A stretch of 64,000 nucleotides of DNA. It comes from Oxalobacteraceae bacterium AB_14. GTDB lineage: Bacteria > Pseudomonadota > Gammaproteobacteria > Burkholderiales > Burkholderiaceae_D. The stretch is taken from contig KB906725.1 of assembly GCA_000381565.1 (NCBI GenBank), positions 2,341,093-2,405,092 on the forward strand. The letters run 5' to 3'. Positions 35,238 through 44,254 of this stretch are shown one piece after another. The notes under the pieces were generated by a model, which saw only the letters and a program-made list of their open reading frames with translations, had not been told where the DNA came from and made no database searches. Numbering within the stretch: the stretch's first letter is position 1; each line of letters starts with the position of its first letter. Made by a program: the position numbers and the translations under genes.

Positions 35238-38072
35238 CTAAGTGTAGATCTGGCTGGCGGCCGCGGTCTGGTGCTCGGGCGCGGTCACCGGCAGGTCGAG
35301 GGTGAAGACGGTGCCGTCGCGCGAACTCTGGACGCTGATATGGCCGCCCAGTAGCGAAGTGACAATGTTGTAGCTGATCGACAGTCCCAGCCCGCTGCCG
35401 CCCTGTCCCAGCTTGGTGGTGAAAAAAGGATCGAAGATGCGCGACATGTGTTCCGGCGCGATGCCGCCGCCGTCGTCGCGGAAGGTGATCAGCACCCGGC
35501 CCTCGGCCGGCGTGGCCGCGTGCAGCCACATGCCGCCGCTGCGCTCGCGCGCGAAGGCGTGCAGCAGCGCGTTGTTGATGAAGTTGGCGATGACCTGGCC
35601 GAACGGCCCCGGATAGCTGTCCATCGAGATCAGTTCCGGCACCTCGATCTCGATGCGGTGGTTGGCGGCGCGGATGCGGTTCATCATCGTCGCGATCACT
35701 TCGTGCGACACCTGCTGCAGGTTGAACTCGCGGCGCTGTTCGGTGGTGCGGTCGACCGCCACCTGCTTGAAGCTGTTGACCAGGTCCGCCGCGCTGGTCA
35801 GGCCGCGCATCACCAGCTCGTGCGCCTTGCGGGCGTCCGACAGGTAGGTGGCCAGCTCGGAGCGGCGCAGGCCGGCGCCGTTGACCTGCGTTTCCAGCTC
35901 CTCGGTTTTCTGGATCAGCGTGCTGGCGATCAGCAGGCTGTTGCCGATCGGCGTATTGAGTTCGTGCGCCACGCCGGCCATCAGCGACCCCAGCGCCGCC
36001 AGCTTTTCCTGCGACACCAGCTGGGTTTGCGCGTCCTTCAGCTGGCGGTAGGCTTCGGCGTTGTCGAGCGCGATGGCGCCGTAGGCGCACAGCGTGCGGA
36101 AGATCAGCCGTTCCCGTTCGCCGTAGGCGCGCGCGTGCATGGCCTGCACCGTCATCACGCCCAGCGCGCGTTCGCCCACCAGCAGCGGCACGTACAGCGC
36201 GCTGACCATCAACTCGGTGCCGGGCGCCAGGAAGATGTCGTCCGGTCCCGCTTCCTCGACATAGATCTCGCGCCGCTCGCGCACGCAGCGCGCCGAGTTG
36301 GCGCGCGGGTTGCCGATGGCGATGGTGTTGGTCGGCAGCGCGTGGCCGTTCTCGATGCCGAAGGCGCGGCTGACGGTTTCGCCGCCGGCGTCGCACAGGT
36401 AGATGGCGAAGCTGTTGGCCGGCAGCAGGCCCTGGACATGGCGGGTCAGGGCCTGGAACACGGCGGCGGCGTCGAGGTGGGTGGTGATCTCCTGGCCGAT
36501 GGCCGACAGGCGCTCCAGCGTGGTGCTGGTCTGCTGCAGCACTTCGGCGCGGCGCGCCTCGGAGGCCGCCAGTTCGCGGTGGTGCAAGCCCTCGGCGCGC
36601 GCGTGCTCGGTCTGGTGGTGCACCTGCATGGCGATGGCGCGGTTGGTGGCTTCCTGGCTGTGGGTCTTCTGGCGCGCGGCGGCCGCCGTCTGCGCCGCCG
36701 CGTAGGCCTTGGCGTAGTCGCCGACCCGCGCGTATTCGCGTCCCAGCGCGTCGTGCAGCTCGCCGGGCAGGGTGTAGCCGTCGATGGCGGAGGCCACCTC
36801 CAGCGCCAGGTGCAGATAGTGCAGCGTGGCGTTTTGCTCGGTCATGCCGGCCGGCGGCGGCAGCGCGTGGCGTTCGTGGATCACCGACAGCACCCGCAGC
36901 GCGGCGACGTGGTTGTTGCGGTTGGCCTGTTCGGCCGCCAGTTCGACCGCGCGCTCGGCCATCTCCAGCGCTTCCTGCGGGCGGTCGAGGAAGCACAGCG
37001 CGTGCGCCTGGCCGCGCCGCGCGATCGACTGGAAGTCGGCCTGGCCCAGCGCGTCGGCGCGTCCCGCCATGCGGTGGAAGGCGTTGAGCGCGCCGGGGTA
37101 GTCGGCCTTGTCCAGCGCCAGGTCGCCCAGGTAGGACAGCGCGTGCGCGTAGCTGCGCGCGCCCGGCAGCGGCGTCATGATCTGCAGCGCTTCGTGCAGC
37201 AGCTCCGCGGTGGCGTCGAGCCGGCCCAGGCGGCGCATGGTCTCGGCGGTGTGCATCAGGCAGGCGCCGATGCTGCGCGGCCAGCCGGTCGGGCGCGCCA
37301 GATCGAGCGCGCTTTGCATCCATTCCAGCGCCGAGTGGTGGTCGTTGAGGATGGTGAAATTGAGGCCGATGTTGATCGCGGCAGTGACGGCCACGCGCAC
37401 CTGGCCCGTCTCCAGCGCCGTTTCGTAGCAGTGGATGTAGTGGCGCGCGGCGGCGCCGTGGTCGCTGTGCTGGCTGGCCGACAGGCCGAAGTAGTCGTAC
37501 ACCCAGGCCGCCGCGCCGGGATGCTGCGGCGCCTGGTCGGCGGCGAAGCGCTGGCCCCAGCGGCGTTCGGCCGAGCGGTGGTCTTGCAGCACGGCCCAGC
37601 GGGCGATGGCCGCTTCGGCGATGTCGGCGCGCTGCGCGTCGCCAGCCTGGCGGGCGGCGGCGGCCATCAGTTCCAGTTCGCTCTCGCCGGCGCGGTGGTC
37701 GCCGCGGTCGATGGCGATCCAGGCGCGCAGCCAGTGGGCGTCGGCGCAGCCCCGGTGGTCGCCCAGCTGGCATAGTTGCTCGTAGGCTTGTTCGGCCAGC
37801 ACGGCGGCGTCATCGAGTTCGCCGGCCAGCCAGATGGCTTCGGCCTGCACCAGCAGCAGGCGGGCCGACACCAGGCGCATGTCTTCCTGCGACAGCGAGG
37901 TGGCGGGCAGCAGTTGGCGGCCCTCGGTGGCCAGGGCGACGGCGCGCGGGGTGTCGCGCTGGCGCAGGTGCCAGGCCAGCGGCACCAGCACCGGCAAACG
38001 CGCAGGACCGCGCAGCGGCAGCAGGGCCGCATCCCAGTGCGCTACGTCGTCGTCGACCGCAAACATGTCCAT
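35238..38072 (-). CDS. Large TPR-GAF sensor histidine kinase
   Basis: A 944-residue soluble kinase with no membrane span. Residues about 20-470 are TPR-like helical repeats rich in Ala, Leu and paired helices (for example MERAVELAAEQANRNN). A coiled coil (about 480-535) follows, then a GAF domain (about 545-680, with FAIYLCDAGGETVSRAF). The dimerisation/phosphoacceptor region has VAHELNTPIGN with His703, and an HATPase_c domain carries FINNALLHA, DDGGGIAPEHM and GGSGLGLSISYNIV. There is no receiver domain and no adjacent response regulator, so it is an orphan kinase. Its core closely resembles the kinase at 45077-46831. The architecture suggests sensing of a cytoplasmic signal via TPR or GAF. 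Confidence 0.88.
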   Translation of the reverse strand: MDMFAVDDDVAHWDAALLPLRGPARLPVLVPLAWHLRQRDTPRAVALATEGRQLLPATSLSQEDMRLVSARLLLVQAEAIWLAGELDDAAVLAEQAYEQLCQLGDHRGCADAHWLRAWIAIDRGDHRAGESELELMAAAARQAGDAQRADIAEAAIARWAVLQDHRSAERRWGQRFAADQAPQHPGAAAWVYDYFGLSASQHSDHGAAARHYIHCYETALETGQVRVAVTAAINIGLNFTILNDHHSALEWMQSALDLARPTGWPRSIGACLMHTAETMRRLGRLDATAELLHEALQIMTPLPGARSYAHALSYLGDLALDKADYPGALNAFHRMAGRADALGQADFQSIARRGQAHALCFLDRPQEALEMAERAVELAAEQANRNNHVAALRVLSVIHERHALPPPAGMTEQNATLHYLHLALEVASAIDGYTLPGELHDALGREYARVGDYAKAYAAAQTAAAARQKTHSQEATNRAIAMQVHHQTEHARAEGLHHRELAASEARRAEVLQQTSTTLERLSAIGQEITTHLDAAAVFQALTRHVQGLLPANSFAIYLCDAGGETVSRAFGIENGHALPTNTIAIGNPRANSARCVRERREIYVEEAGPDDIFLAPGTELMVSALYVPLLVGERALGVMTVQAMHARAYGERERLIFRTLCAYGAIALDNAEAYRQLKDAQTQLVSQEKLAALGSLMAGVAHELNTPIGNSLLIASTLIQKTEELETQVNGAGLRRSELATYLSDARKAHELVMRGLTSAADLVNSFKQVAVDRTTEQRREFNLQQVSHEVIATMMNRIRAANHRIEIEVPELISMDSYPGPFGQVIANFINNALLHAFARERSGGMWLHAATPAEGRVLITFRDDGGGIAPEHMSRIFDPFFTTKLGQGGSGLGLSISYNIVTSLLGGHISVQSSRDGTVFTLDLPVTAPEHQTAAASQIYT

Positions 38073-38089
38073 CGCTATCCTCGGGCCGG

Positions 38090-38110
38090 ATAATTGCCTT
38101 GGGGAATTAT
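38090..38110. promoter_or_regulatory. Palindrome with embedded -10 upstream of the TPR-GAF kinase gene
   Basis: ATAATTGCC-TTG-GGGAATTAT is a 9-3-9 inverted repeat with one mismatch, ending 17 bases before the kinase start. The minus strand reads TATAAT at its far edge, so a repressor bound here could block the promoter. Confidence 0.4.
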
Positions 38111-38155
38111 AGTCCTCAAATGCACGTTGTGCGTGAGCTACTACAATTGTTTTTT

Positions 38156-39064
38156 TCAGTAGAGTGTTTGCGACGATTCATGCAACAGCTGGCCGTACAA
38201 GGTATGGCGCATCTTGGCGATCTTGCCTTCGGCCACGGCGCTCAGGATCGCGCATTGCGGTTCGATCAGGTGGCGGCAGTTGTAGAACTTGCACTGGCCC
38301 AGGTAGGGCTCGAAGTCGACGAAGGCGCGCTCCAGCATGCCCTCGCTCAGGTGGTACAGGCCGAATTCCTGGAAGCCGGGCGAGTCGATGATGGAAGAAT
38401 CCGGTCCCAGTTCCGGCAGCTGGTACAGGCGGGTGAAGGTGGTGGTGTGCTTGCCGGTGTCGAGCGCGGCGGAGATTTCGCGCACGGCGATGTCGGCGTC
38501 CGGCACCAGCAGGTTGATCAGCGAGGACTTGCCCATGCCGGACTGGCCGATCAGGATCGACGACTGGCCGGCCAGCAGCGGCTTGAGCACGGCCAGCGCC
38601 TCGTCCGGCCTGGCCTTGGCCGACACCTCGTGCACCGGGTAGCCCAGCGAGGCGTACGGTTGCAGGCGCTCGCGGGTGCGCGCCAGCGATTCGGTGACGT
38701 CGGTCTTGTTGAGGATCAGGCGGGCGATGATGCCGGCCGCCTCGGCCGCCACCAGCGAGCGCGACACCAGGTCGTCGGCGAAGCCGGGCTCGGTGGCGAC
38801 GACGATGAACAGCTGCGTCAGGTTGGCCGCCAGCAGCTTGGACTTGTACTGGTCCGAGCGGTAGAGCAGGGTCTTGCGCTCCTCGATCTTGTCGATCACG
38901 CCCTGGTCGGGCGAGGTCAGCGTGATGCGCACCTGGTCGCCGACGGCGACGTTGGTCTTCTTGCCGCGCGTGACGCATTGCAGCTTGACGCCGTCCGCCT
39001 CGGCCAGATAATGGCGGCCGTGGGCGGCGATGATGATGGCGCTCAGTTGGGTGGGATTGCTCAT
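38156..39064 (-). CDS. rsgA: Ribosome small-subunit-dependent GTPase A
   Basis: A 302-residue circularly permuted GTPase for late 30S maturation. An N-terminal OB-fold (about 1-70) is followed by G4 (LILNKTDV), G1 P-loop GQSGMGKSSLIN and G3 DSPGFQEFG in the permuted order. A C-terminal zinc finger is signalled by CKFYNCRHLIEPQCAI. The start overlaps the upstream dehydratase gene by 4 bases. It is the third gene of a coupled M48 protease-PCD-rsgA set. Confidence 0.95.
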   Translation of the reverse strand: MSNPTQLSAIIIAAHGRHYLAEADGVKLQCVTRGKKTNVAVGDQVRITLTSPDQGVIDKIEERKTLLYRSDQYKSKLLAANLTQLFIVVATEPGFADDLVSRSLVAAEAAGIIARLILNKTDVTESLARTRERLQPYASLGYPVHEVSAKARPDEALAVLKPLLAGQSSILIGQSGMGKSSLINLLVPDADIAVREISAALDTGKHTTTFTRLYQLPELGPDSSIIDSPGFQEFGLYHLSEGMLERAFVDFEPYLGQCKFYNCRHLIEPQCAILSAVAEGKIAKMRHTLYGQLLHESSQTLY

Positions 39065-39429
39065 TGCTTGGCCGCCGTCGAATGGAACAGTACGCCGGCC
39101 TTGGCCGCGCAGATGAAGTCGTTGTTCGACAGGCCGCCCTGGCCGTTGTTGACCGAGTGGGTGTCGTAGCGGACGATGCAGTTTTTATAGGTCACGGTCA
39201 TTTCCGGGTGATGGTCTTCCGCGTGGCTCAGGTAGGCCAGCGCGTTGACGAAGGCCATGGTGCGATAGTAATTGCTGAAGCCGAAGGTGCGCACCAGCTT
39301 GCCGTCTTCCAGCGACCAGCCGGGCAGCAGCGCGAGCAGGCGCGCGGCGTCGTCGGCGCTGAGCGCGTCCTTGGCCGGATGGCAGTTGCGGTTCAGCAGG
39401 TCGGCGTGGGTGGGGTTGTCGATGCTCAT
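39061..39429 (-). CDS. Pterin-4-alpha-carbinolamine dehydratase
   Basis: A 122-residue PCD/PhhB/DCoH-type enzyme that dehydrates 4a-hydroxytetrahydrobiopterin. The active-site motif is AYLSHAEDHHPEMTVTYKNC, and the C-terminal part has THSVNNGQGGLSNNDF. ATG 39429 overlaps the M48 stop, and its own stop overlaps rsgA. No phenylalanine hydroxylase gene is next to it here, so a stand-alone recycling role is possible. Confidence 0.92.
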   Translation of the reverse strand: MSIDNPTHADLLNRNCHPAKDALSADDAARLLALLPGWSLEDGKLVRTFGFSNYYRTMAFVNALAYLSHAEDHHPEMTVTYKNCIVRYDTHSVNNGQGGLSNNDFICAAKAGVLFHSTAAKQ

Positions 39430-40694
39430 GCAGCCGCCGCGTGCAGGTGACGGATGCGCACGCTGGCCGGCGGGTGCGAGTCGTAGAAGGCCGAGTGCAG
39501 CGGATCGGGCGTCAGGGTCGAGGCGTTGTCCTCGTACATTTTCACGAGGGCCGAGACCAGGTCGCGGGCGTCGGTGTGCTGGGCGGCGAAGGCGTCGGCC
39601 TCGAACTCGTGCTTGCGCGAGCTGATCGAGGTCAGCGGGCCGAACAGGAAAGTGAACACCGGCAGCACCAGCATGAACAGCAGCAGCACCATGGCGTCGT
39701 TGCCCTGGCCCGGCAGCAGCAGCGGATCGACGCCCAGGCCGGTGTAGAACCACAGCTGGTTCTTCAGGTAGCCCAGCAGCGCCAGGAAGGCCAGCGACAG
39801 CGCGAACATCATGCCGATGCGCTTGATGATGTGCTTGAGCTTGAAGTGGCCCAGCTCGTGCGCCAGCACCGCCTCGATCTCCTGTGGTTGCAGGCGCGAC
39901 AGCAGGGTGTCGAAGAACACGATGCGCTTGTTGGCGCCGAAGCCGGAGAAGTAGGCGTTGCCGTGGGCGCTGCGCTTGGAGCCGTCCATCACGAACAGGC
40001 CCTTGGAGGCGAAGCCGACGCGGCGCATCAGGCCTTCGATGCGGGCCTTCAGCGACTGGTCTTCCAGCGGCGTGAACTTGTTGAACAGCGGCGCGATCAC
40101 GGTCGGGAACAGCACCATCATCAACAGCTGGAAGCCGCTCCACACCAGCCAGGCGTACAACCACCACAGCTTGCCGGATTTTTCCATCAGGGTCAGCATG
40201 ACCCACACCAGCGGCAGGCCGATGGCCGCGCCCAGCAGCAGGCCCTTGAGCATGTCGGCGAAGAACAGGCCGGGTGTCATCTTGTTGAAGCCGAAGCGCT
40301 GCTCCAGGCCGAATTGCTTGTAGTAGTCGAACGGCAGGTCGATGATGCCGCTGATCAGGGCGAAGGCACCCAGCAGCGCCAGCTGGTAGACCATGCCGGG
40401 GCCGGTCAGCTTGAAGATCTCGACCGACAGCCATTGCAGGCCGCCCAGCAAGGTGAAACCGACCAGCACCACGGTGTTGACCAGCAGGGTGAACAGGCCG
40501 AACTTGGTGCGGGCGACGGTGTAGTCGGCAGCCTTCTGGTGGGCGGCGAGGGGGATTTTCTCGGCGAATTCGGCCGGCACGGCGCTGCGGTGGGCCAGCA
40601 CATGGCGGATATGGCGCGAGGCGAGCCAGAAGCGCACGATCAGCGTCAAAATGATGAAAGATACAAACAAAATCGAAAACGCGAGTGAATACAT
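39426..40694 (-). CDS. M48 family (Ste24-like) membrane metallopeptidase
   Basis: A 422-residue integral membrane protease of the CAAX-prenyl-protease-1/Ste24 type. Several N-terminal membrane spans lead to an inner-face zinc site HELGHFKLKH (HEXXH) near residue 281, with additional spans (FALSLAFLALLGYL, MVLLLFMLVLPVFTFLF) after it. The third zinc Glu is in KHEFEADAFAAQH. ATG 40694 begins a signal-anchor-like span. It is divergent from orn with 53 bases between. Confidence 0.92.
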   Translation of the reverse strand: MYSLAFSILFVSFIILTLIVRFWLASRHIRHVLAHRSAVPAEFAEKIPLAAHQKAADYTVARTKFGLFTLLVNTVVLVGFTLLGGLQWLSVEIFKLTGPGMVYQLALLGAFALISGIIDLPFDYYKQFGLEQRFGFNKMTPGLFFADMLKGLLLGAAIGLPLVWVMLTLMEKSGKLWWLYAWLVWSGFQLLMMVLFPTVIAPLFNKFTPLEDQSLKARIEGLMRRVGFASKGLFVMDGSKRSAHGNAYFSGFGANKRIVFFDTLLSRLQPQEIEAVLAHELGHFKLKHIIKRIGMMFALSLAFLALLGYLKNQLWFYTGLGVDPLLLPGQGNDAMVLLLFMLVLPVFTFLFGPLTSISSRKHEFEADAFAAQHTDARDLVSALVKMYEDNASTLTPDPLHSAFYDSHPPASVRIRHLHAAAA

Positions 40695-40747
40695 TCTATG
40701 CCTGTGAGAAAATGGCGGATTCGGATTAATGAAGCCAAGAGAGAATT

Positions 40748-41344
40748 ATGTCACAAGCTAACGAATTGCCAGAAGGTTCCGCACCCGAGGCCATCACCCC
40801 GCGCCAGAATGAATTCAACCTGGTCTGGGTCGATATGGAAATGACCGGTCTGGAGCCGGACACCGACCGTATCATCGAAGTTGCCGTGGTGATCACCGAC
40901 ATGCACCTCAATGTGCTGGCCGAAGGCCCGGTGTTCGCGATCCACCAGAGCGACGAGACGCTGGACAAGATGGACGCCTGGAACAAGGGCACGCACGGCC
41001 GTTCCGGCCTGATCGAGCGCGTCAAGGCGTCGACCGTGACCGAAGCGCAGGCCGAAGAGGAACTGATCAAGTTCATGAAGCAGTGGGTGCCGAAGGGCAA
41101 AGCGCCGATGTGCGGCAACACCATCGGCCAGGACCGCCGCTTCATGGTGCGCTACATGCCGAAGCTGGAAGCCTACTTCCACTACCGGAATATCGACGTG
41201 TCCACGCTCAAGGAGCTGTGCAAGCGCTGGAAACCGGAAATCGTCGGCGGCTTCAAGAAGCACCAGAAGCACACCGCGATGGCCGACATCATCGAGTCGA
41301 TCGACGAGCTGAAATACTACCGCGAGCACTTCATCAAGCTGTAA
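40748..41344 (+). CDS. orn: Oligoribonuclease
   Basis: A 198-residue DEDDh 3'-5' exonuclease that degrades di- to pentanucleotides, including pGpG from c-di-GMP turnover. Conserved acidic motifs are WVDMEMTGLEPDTDRIIE (D and E), CGNTIGQDRRFMVRYMP (D) and HTAMADIIESIDELKYYREHF, given in outline (H and D). It has an N-terminal extension of about 17 residues before the core. The c-di-GMP link is relevant because a complete wsp operon is nearby. Confidence 0.96.
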   Translation: MSQANELPEGSAPEAITPRQNEFNLVWVDMEMTGLEPDTDRIIEVAVVITDMHLNVLAEGPVFAIHQSDETLDKMDAWNKGTHGRSGLIERVKASTVTEAQAEEELIKFMKQWVPKGKAPMCGNTIGQDRRFMVRYMPKLEAYFHYRNIDVSTLKELCKRWKPEIVGGFKKHQKHTAMADIIESIDELKYYREHFIKL

Positions 41345-41360
41345 GCTGCGCGCCTCACCG

Positions 41361-41389
41361 AAACAGGTTCCGTCGAGCCTGTTTTTTTT
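41361..41389 (+). terminator. Rho-independent terminator of orn
   Basis: AAACAGG pairs with CCTGTTT over a 10-base loop and is followed by a run of eight T in total. It lies 16 bases after the orn stop. Confidence 0.75.
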
Positions 41390-41406
41390 CGCCCGCGGGA
41401 AAAATC

Positions 41407-41634
41407 ATGGAAAAATTGAAACTTTTTTTGATAACGTCGGCGTTGGCCCTGTGGCTGGGGCGCGATGCCGGCGCCGCGCTGGAGGCCAAGCTGACCGTGG
41501 TCACCGCCGACGACAAGGACGCCGGCCCGCTGACCATCACCGTCGGCAAGCTGGCGCTGGGCGGCCTGAAGTCGGAAGGCATGCCGGGCGGTGGCGTCTC
41601 GCTGCGCGCATGGGTGACCAAGGTGGTCAAGTGA
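41407..41634 (+). CDS. Small exported protein of unknown function
   Basis: A 75-residue protein with an N-terminal signal: MEKLKLFLITSALALWLG, with cleavage plausible at AGA-ALEAK. The mature part of about 50 residues is beta-prone (LTVVTADDKDAGPLTITVG) and ends in VTKVVK. It starts 17 bases after the orn terminator. No family recognised. Confidence 0.5.
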   Translation: MEKLKLFLITSALALWLGRDAGAALEAKLTVVTADDKDAGPLTITVGKLALGGLKSEGMPGGGVSLRAWVTKVVK

Positions 41635-41721
41635 CGCGCACGCCTATCGCGCGCACGGTTTTTCTTTTTAACATTACAATTCTGCAAATGTTAAAATAGC
41701 AACTTCTTTGCAGGAATTCCC

Positions 41722-42699
41722 ATGTCTGATCTGATCGAACCCGGCGTCGCCGAAGCAACTCCCGTGCTCACTGCGCCGCCGCCCAAGCGGCGCAAGTGGC
41801 CGCGCTACGTGCTGTACACGCTGGCGGTGCCGGGCGTGCTGATGATCGCGCTGCTGGTGGCGGCCTTCATCAAGGCCAATTCCGAGCCGCAGCTGATCAA
41901 GATCGACGAGGCGGCCTCCATCGACGAGGCGATGACGCGCACCTACGGCAAGTACTCGGCGGAGAAAAAGGGCTGGGTGTATGTGGACGAATCCAACGAA
42001 CCCTTCCTGGTGCGGGTGATCCAGCAGGCGCGCATCGAGGCGGTGGGGGCGAGCGACGAGCTGTTCTTCGCCGCCAGCGGTGTGTCGCTGAAAGGCAATG
42101 GCCGGAATTTCTACGGCGTGTTCCAGATCCGTCCCGACACCAAACCCGGCGGTGGACTGGTCGAGATCAGCTCGGCGTTCCGCTACGAGAGCGATGTGCC
42201 GGTAACGCCGGAAAAGGTGCGCTTTGAAGCGCTGTCCGAGCGCACCTGGGGCTGGGTCTTGAAGGTGCAGACCGGCACCGTGCCGGTCTCCGAGCAGGTC
42301 ATGGTCAGCAACGTGATGCTGGCGCCGCATGGCGAGGAGATCGCCTTGCTGGCCCGCTTGAAGGCGTCGGTCGATGCCGAGCCGGGCGATTGCGCCCAGG
42401 CCAACGCCGACCACGAGAGCTGGCGCAAGGCGGTGGAAGCGATGGGCAACCCGGAGCAGACCAGCGCCGAGCCGGCTGTGCAGGAAGCCGAGACGATGGA
42501 CGATACCGAGCCGATGCGCTGCGAGCACAGCCGCTGGACCTACCGCAGCGCCGACGTCATCGGCCCGCAACCGGGGCCGCTGACGGTCAGCGTCAAGGGC
42601 ACGCAATACGGCGCGCCGTTGGAGGCCAAGGCCTGGAAGCTGATGTTCGACAGCAAAGCCTTTGTCTACAATGTCCCCGATGAACTGACGGTTGAATAA
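41722..42699 (+). CDS. Single-pass membrane protein of unknown function
   Basis: A 325-residue protein with a basic PPPKRRKWPRY and a membrane span (about 28-50, YVLYTLAVPGVLMIALLVAAF, in outline). A large periplasmic domain rich in acidic residues follows. The start is ATG 41722. A partial, decayed copy of residues about 212-242 lies 1.2 kb downstream at 43922-44014. It sits 11 bases before the first Pr6Pr-type gene on the same strand and probably shares its transcript. Confidence 0.65.
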   Translation: MSDLIEPGVAEATPVLTAPPPKRRKWPRYVLYTLAVPGVLMIALLVAAFIKANSEPQLIKIDEAASIDEAMTRTYGKYSAEKKGWVYVDESNEPFLVRVIQQARIEAVGASDELFFAASGVSLKGNGRNFYGVFQIRPDTKPGGGLVEISSAFRYESDVPVTPEKVRFEALSERTWGWVLKVQTGTVPVSEQVMVSNVMLAPHGEEIALLARLKASVDAEPGDCAQANADHESWRKAVEAMGNPEQTSAEPAVQEAETMDDTEPMRCEHSRWTYRSADVIGPQPGPLTVSVKGTQYGAPLEAKAWKLMFDSKAFVYNVPDELTVE

Positions 42700-42709
42700 G
42701 CGAGCGCCA

Positions 42710-43258
42710 ATGACAGCAAGACATCTCCCGCGCGACCGTATCGCGCTGACCGTGATCGCGGTGGCGACGTGGTTCGGCCTTGGGGCGACACTGCCGCTGG
42801 TCTGCGGCGGCACGCGGGTGGCGCGCTGGTTTGCCACGGACGCCAAGCTGGGCTGCGCCACGACGGCCATCATGTTTGTCTGCATCGCCTACCATATCCT
42901 GCTGCAGCATCTCTGGAGCCCGCAGGGCTGGCAGTGGGTGGCCGACATGACGCTGCACGATGTGGTGCCGCTGATGCTGCTCGCCTACTGGCTCTGGCGC
43001 GTGCCGCAACAGCCTGTCTCCACGCTGGCGCCGTTGGCCTGGAGCGCCTATCCGGCGGCTTATTTTGCCTACGTCCTGCTGCGTGGCGAGTTGATCGGCC
43101 TGTATCCCTATCATTTCATCGACGCCGCCGGCATCGGCTACGGCCGGACCTTGTTGAACGCGGTTGGCCTGCTGGTCCTGTTTGTGGGCTTGGGCACCCT
43201 GGTCAAAGGCATCGCCCGGCTGCGCAGTCCTGGCCGCGCGAACTTGGGGAGCCGATGA
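42710..43258 (+). CDS. Pr6Pr-family membrane protein, copy 1, with internal deletion
   Basis: A 182-residue multi-span membrane protein of the Pr6Pr (FAR-17a/AIG1-like) type. It is closely similar to the next gene over nearly its full length (GGTR.RWFA.D.KLGCATTAI, YPYHFIDA, IGYGRT.LNAVGLLVLFVGL). Compared with that copy it lacks about 35 residues between WFGL and TLPL, which removes about one membrane helix without breaking the frame. ATG 42710 is chosen by comparison with the start of copy 2. Its stop overlaps the start of copy 2 (ATGA). Confidence 0.7.
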   Translation: MTARHLPRDRIALTVIAVATWFGLGATLPLVCGGTRVARWFATDAKLGCATTAIMFVCIAYHILLQHLWSPQGWQWVADMTLHDVVPLMLLAYWLWRVPQQPVSTLAPLAWSAYPAAYFAYVLLRGELIGLYPYHFIDAAGIGYGRTLLNAVGLLVLFVGLGTLVKGIARLRSPGRANLGSR

Positions 43259-43896
43259 CGACAGCACCCAGCGGCCGCGACCGTATTGCGTCGCTCTTGA
43301 TTGCCGCAATTGCGTGGTTCGGCTTGGTGCTGCAAATGTGGCTGTATCTGCATGGCGGCAAATCGCTCGTCGACAGCCTGATACTTTACTTCGGCTTCTT
43401 CACGATCACGACCAATCTCTTCGTCGCACTGGTGTTGACGCTGCCGCTGGCGTTCGGCGGCACGCGGGCGGGGCGCTGGTTCGCCTCGGATTCCAAGCTG
43501 GGCTGCGCCACGACGGCCATCGTGTTTGTCTGCATCGCCTACCATTTCCTGCTGCGCCATGTCTGGAATCCCCAGGGCTGGCAGTGGGTGGCCGATATCA
43601 CGCTGCACTATGCCGTGCCGCTGACGCTGTTCACATACTGGATCGTGCGCGTGCCGCGCCAGCAAGCCGCCACGCTGGCGCCATTGGCCTGGAGCGTCTA
43701 CCCGGCGGTCTATTTCGCCTACATCCTGCTGCGCGGCGAGCTGATCGGCATGTACCCCTACCATTTCATCGATGCCGGCAGCATCGGCTACGGCCGGACC
43801 ATGCTCAACGCGGTGGGGCTGCTGGTGCTGTTTGTCGGACTGGCAACCCTGGTCAAAGGAATCGCCCGGCTGCGCAGCCCTGCTGGCGCCAACTGA
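43255..43896 (+). CDS. Pr6Pr-family membrane protein, copy 2, full length
   Basis: A 213-residue membrane protein with about six hydrophobic segments, typical of Pr6Pr proteins. WLYLHGGKSLVDSLILYFG and FFTITTNLFVALVLTLPLAF are present here and missing from copy 1. ATG 43255 overlaps the stop of copy 1. The function of the family is poorly known. The pair is a recent-looking tandem duplication. Confidence 0.78.
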   Translation: MTTAPSGRDRIASLLIAAIAWFGLVLQMWLYLHGGKSLVDSLILYFGFFTITTNLFVALVLTLPLAFGGTRAGRWFASDSKLGCATTAIVFVCIAYHFLLRHVWNPQGWQWVADITLHYAVPLTLFTYWIVRVPRQQAATLAPLAWSVYPAVYFAYILLRGELIGMYPYHFIDAGSIGYGRTMLNAVGLLVLFVGLATLVKGIARLRSPAGAN

Positions 43897-43921
43897 CGCG
43901 GCATGGGGATGTCGCATTGCC

Positions 43922-44014
43922 GCTCGGTTAAAGGTTGAGGTTGACACCGATTTTGACGATCAGACCTACACCAATTCCGAGCGAGAAACGCGGCGAAAAG
44001 CAGTGGAAGCTATG
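43922..44014 (+). pseudogene. Decayed fragment of a paralogue of the 41722 gene
   Basis: A 31-codon stretch aligns without gaps to residues about 212-242 of the protein at 41722-42699: both begin ARLK, share VD at the same spacing, and end RKAVEAM. Similarity stops after this. It lies in the 358-base gap between Pr6Pr copy 2 and the toxin gene. That gap is otherwise AT-rich and has no other gene I can support. Confidence 0.45.
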
Positions 44015-44254
44015 AGTGACAAATCAGGACATTGGCCTTTGGTTGGGGTTCACCCACGTACAAATGATGGCAATTGTGCGCCGTCAAAGTATGGGATAGC
44101 ATAGTGTATATACAATGCTGACTTAAAGGGAGCTGATTTCGCCTGCGGTTTGTTGTTAAATGCAAATCATTTTGGTGTTTTTTTTGTAAAAAATAGCCAA
44201 ATTTGTTGATTGCATGAAATTTTCGACGTATGTTTTGTATATACAGGGGCGAAT

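Noticed and set aside
44210..44254. ATG 44210 as the start of the BrnT-like gene
   Set aside because: No ribosome-binding site, and the extra residues do not fit the compact toxin fold. GTG 44255 has AGGGG at good spacing.
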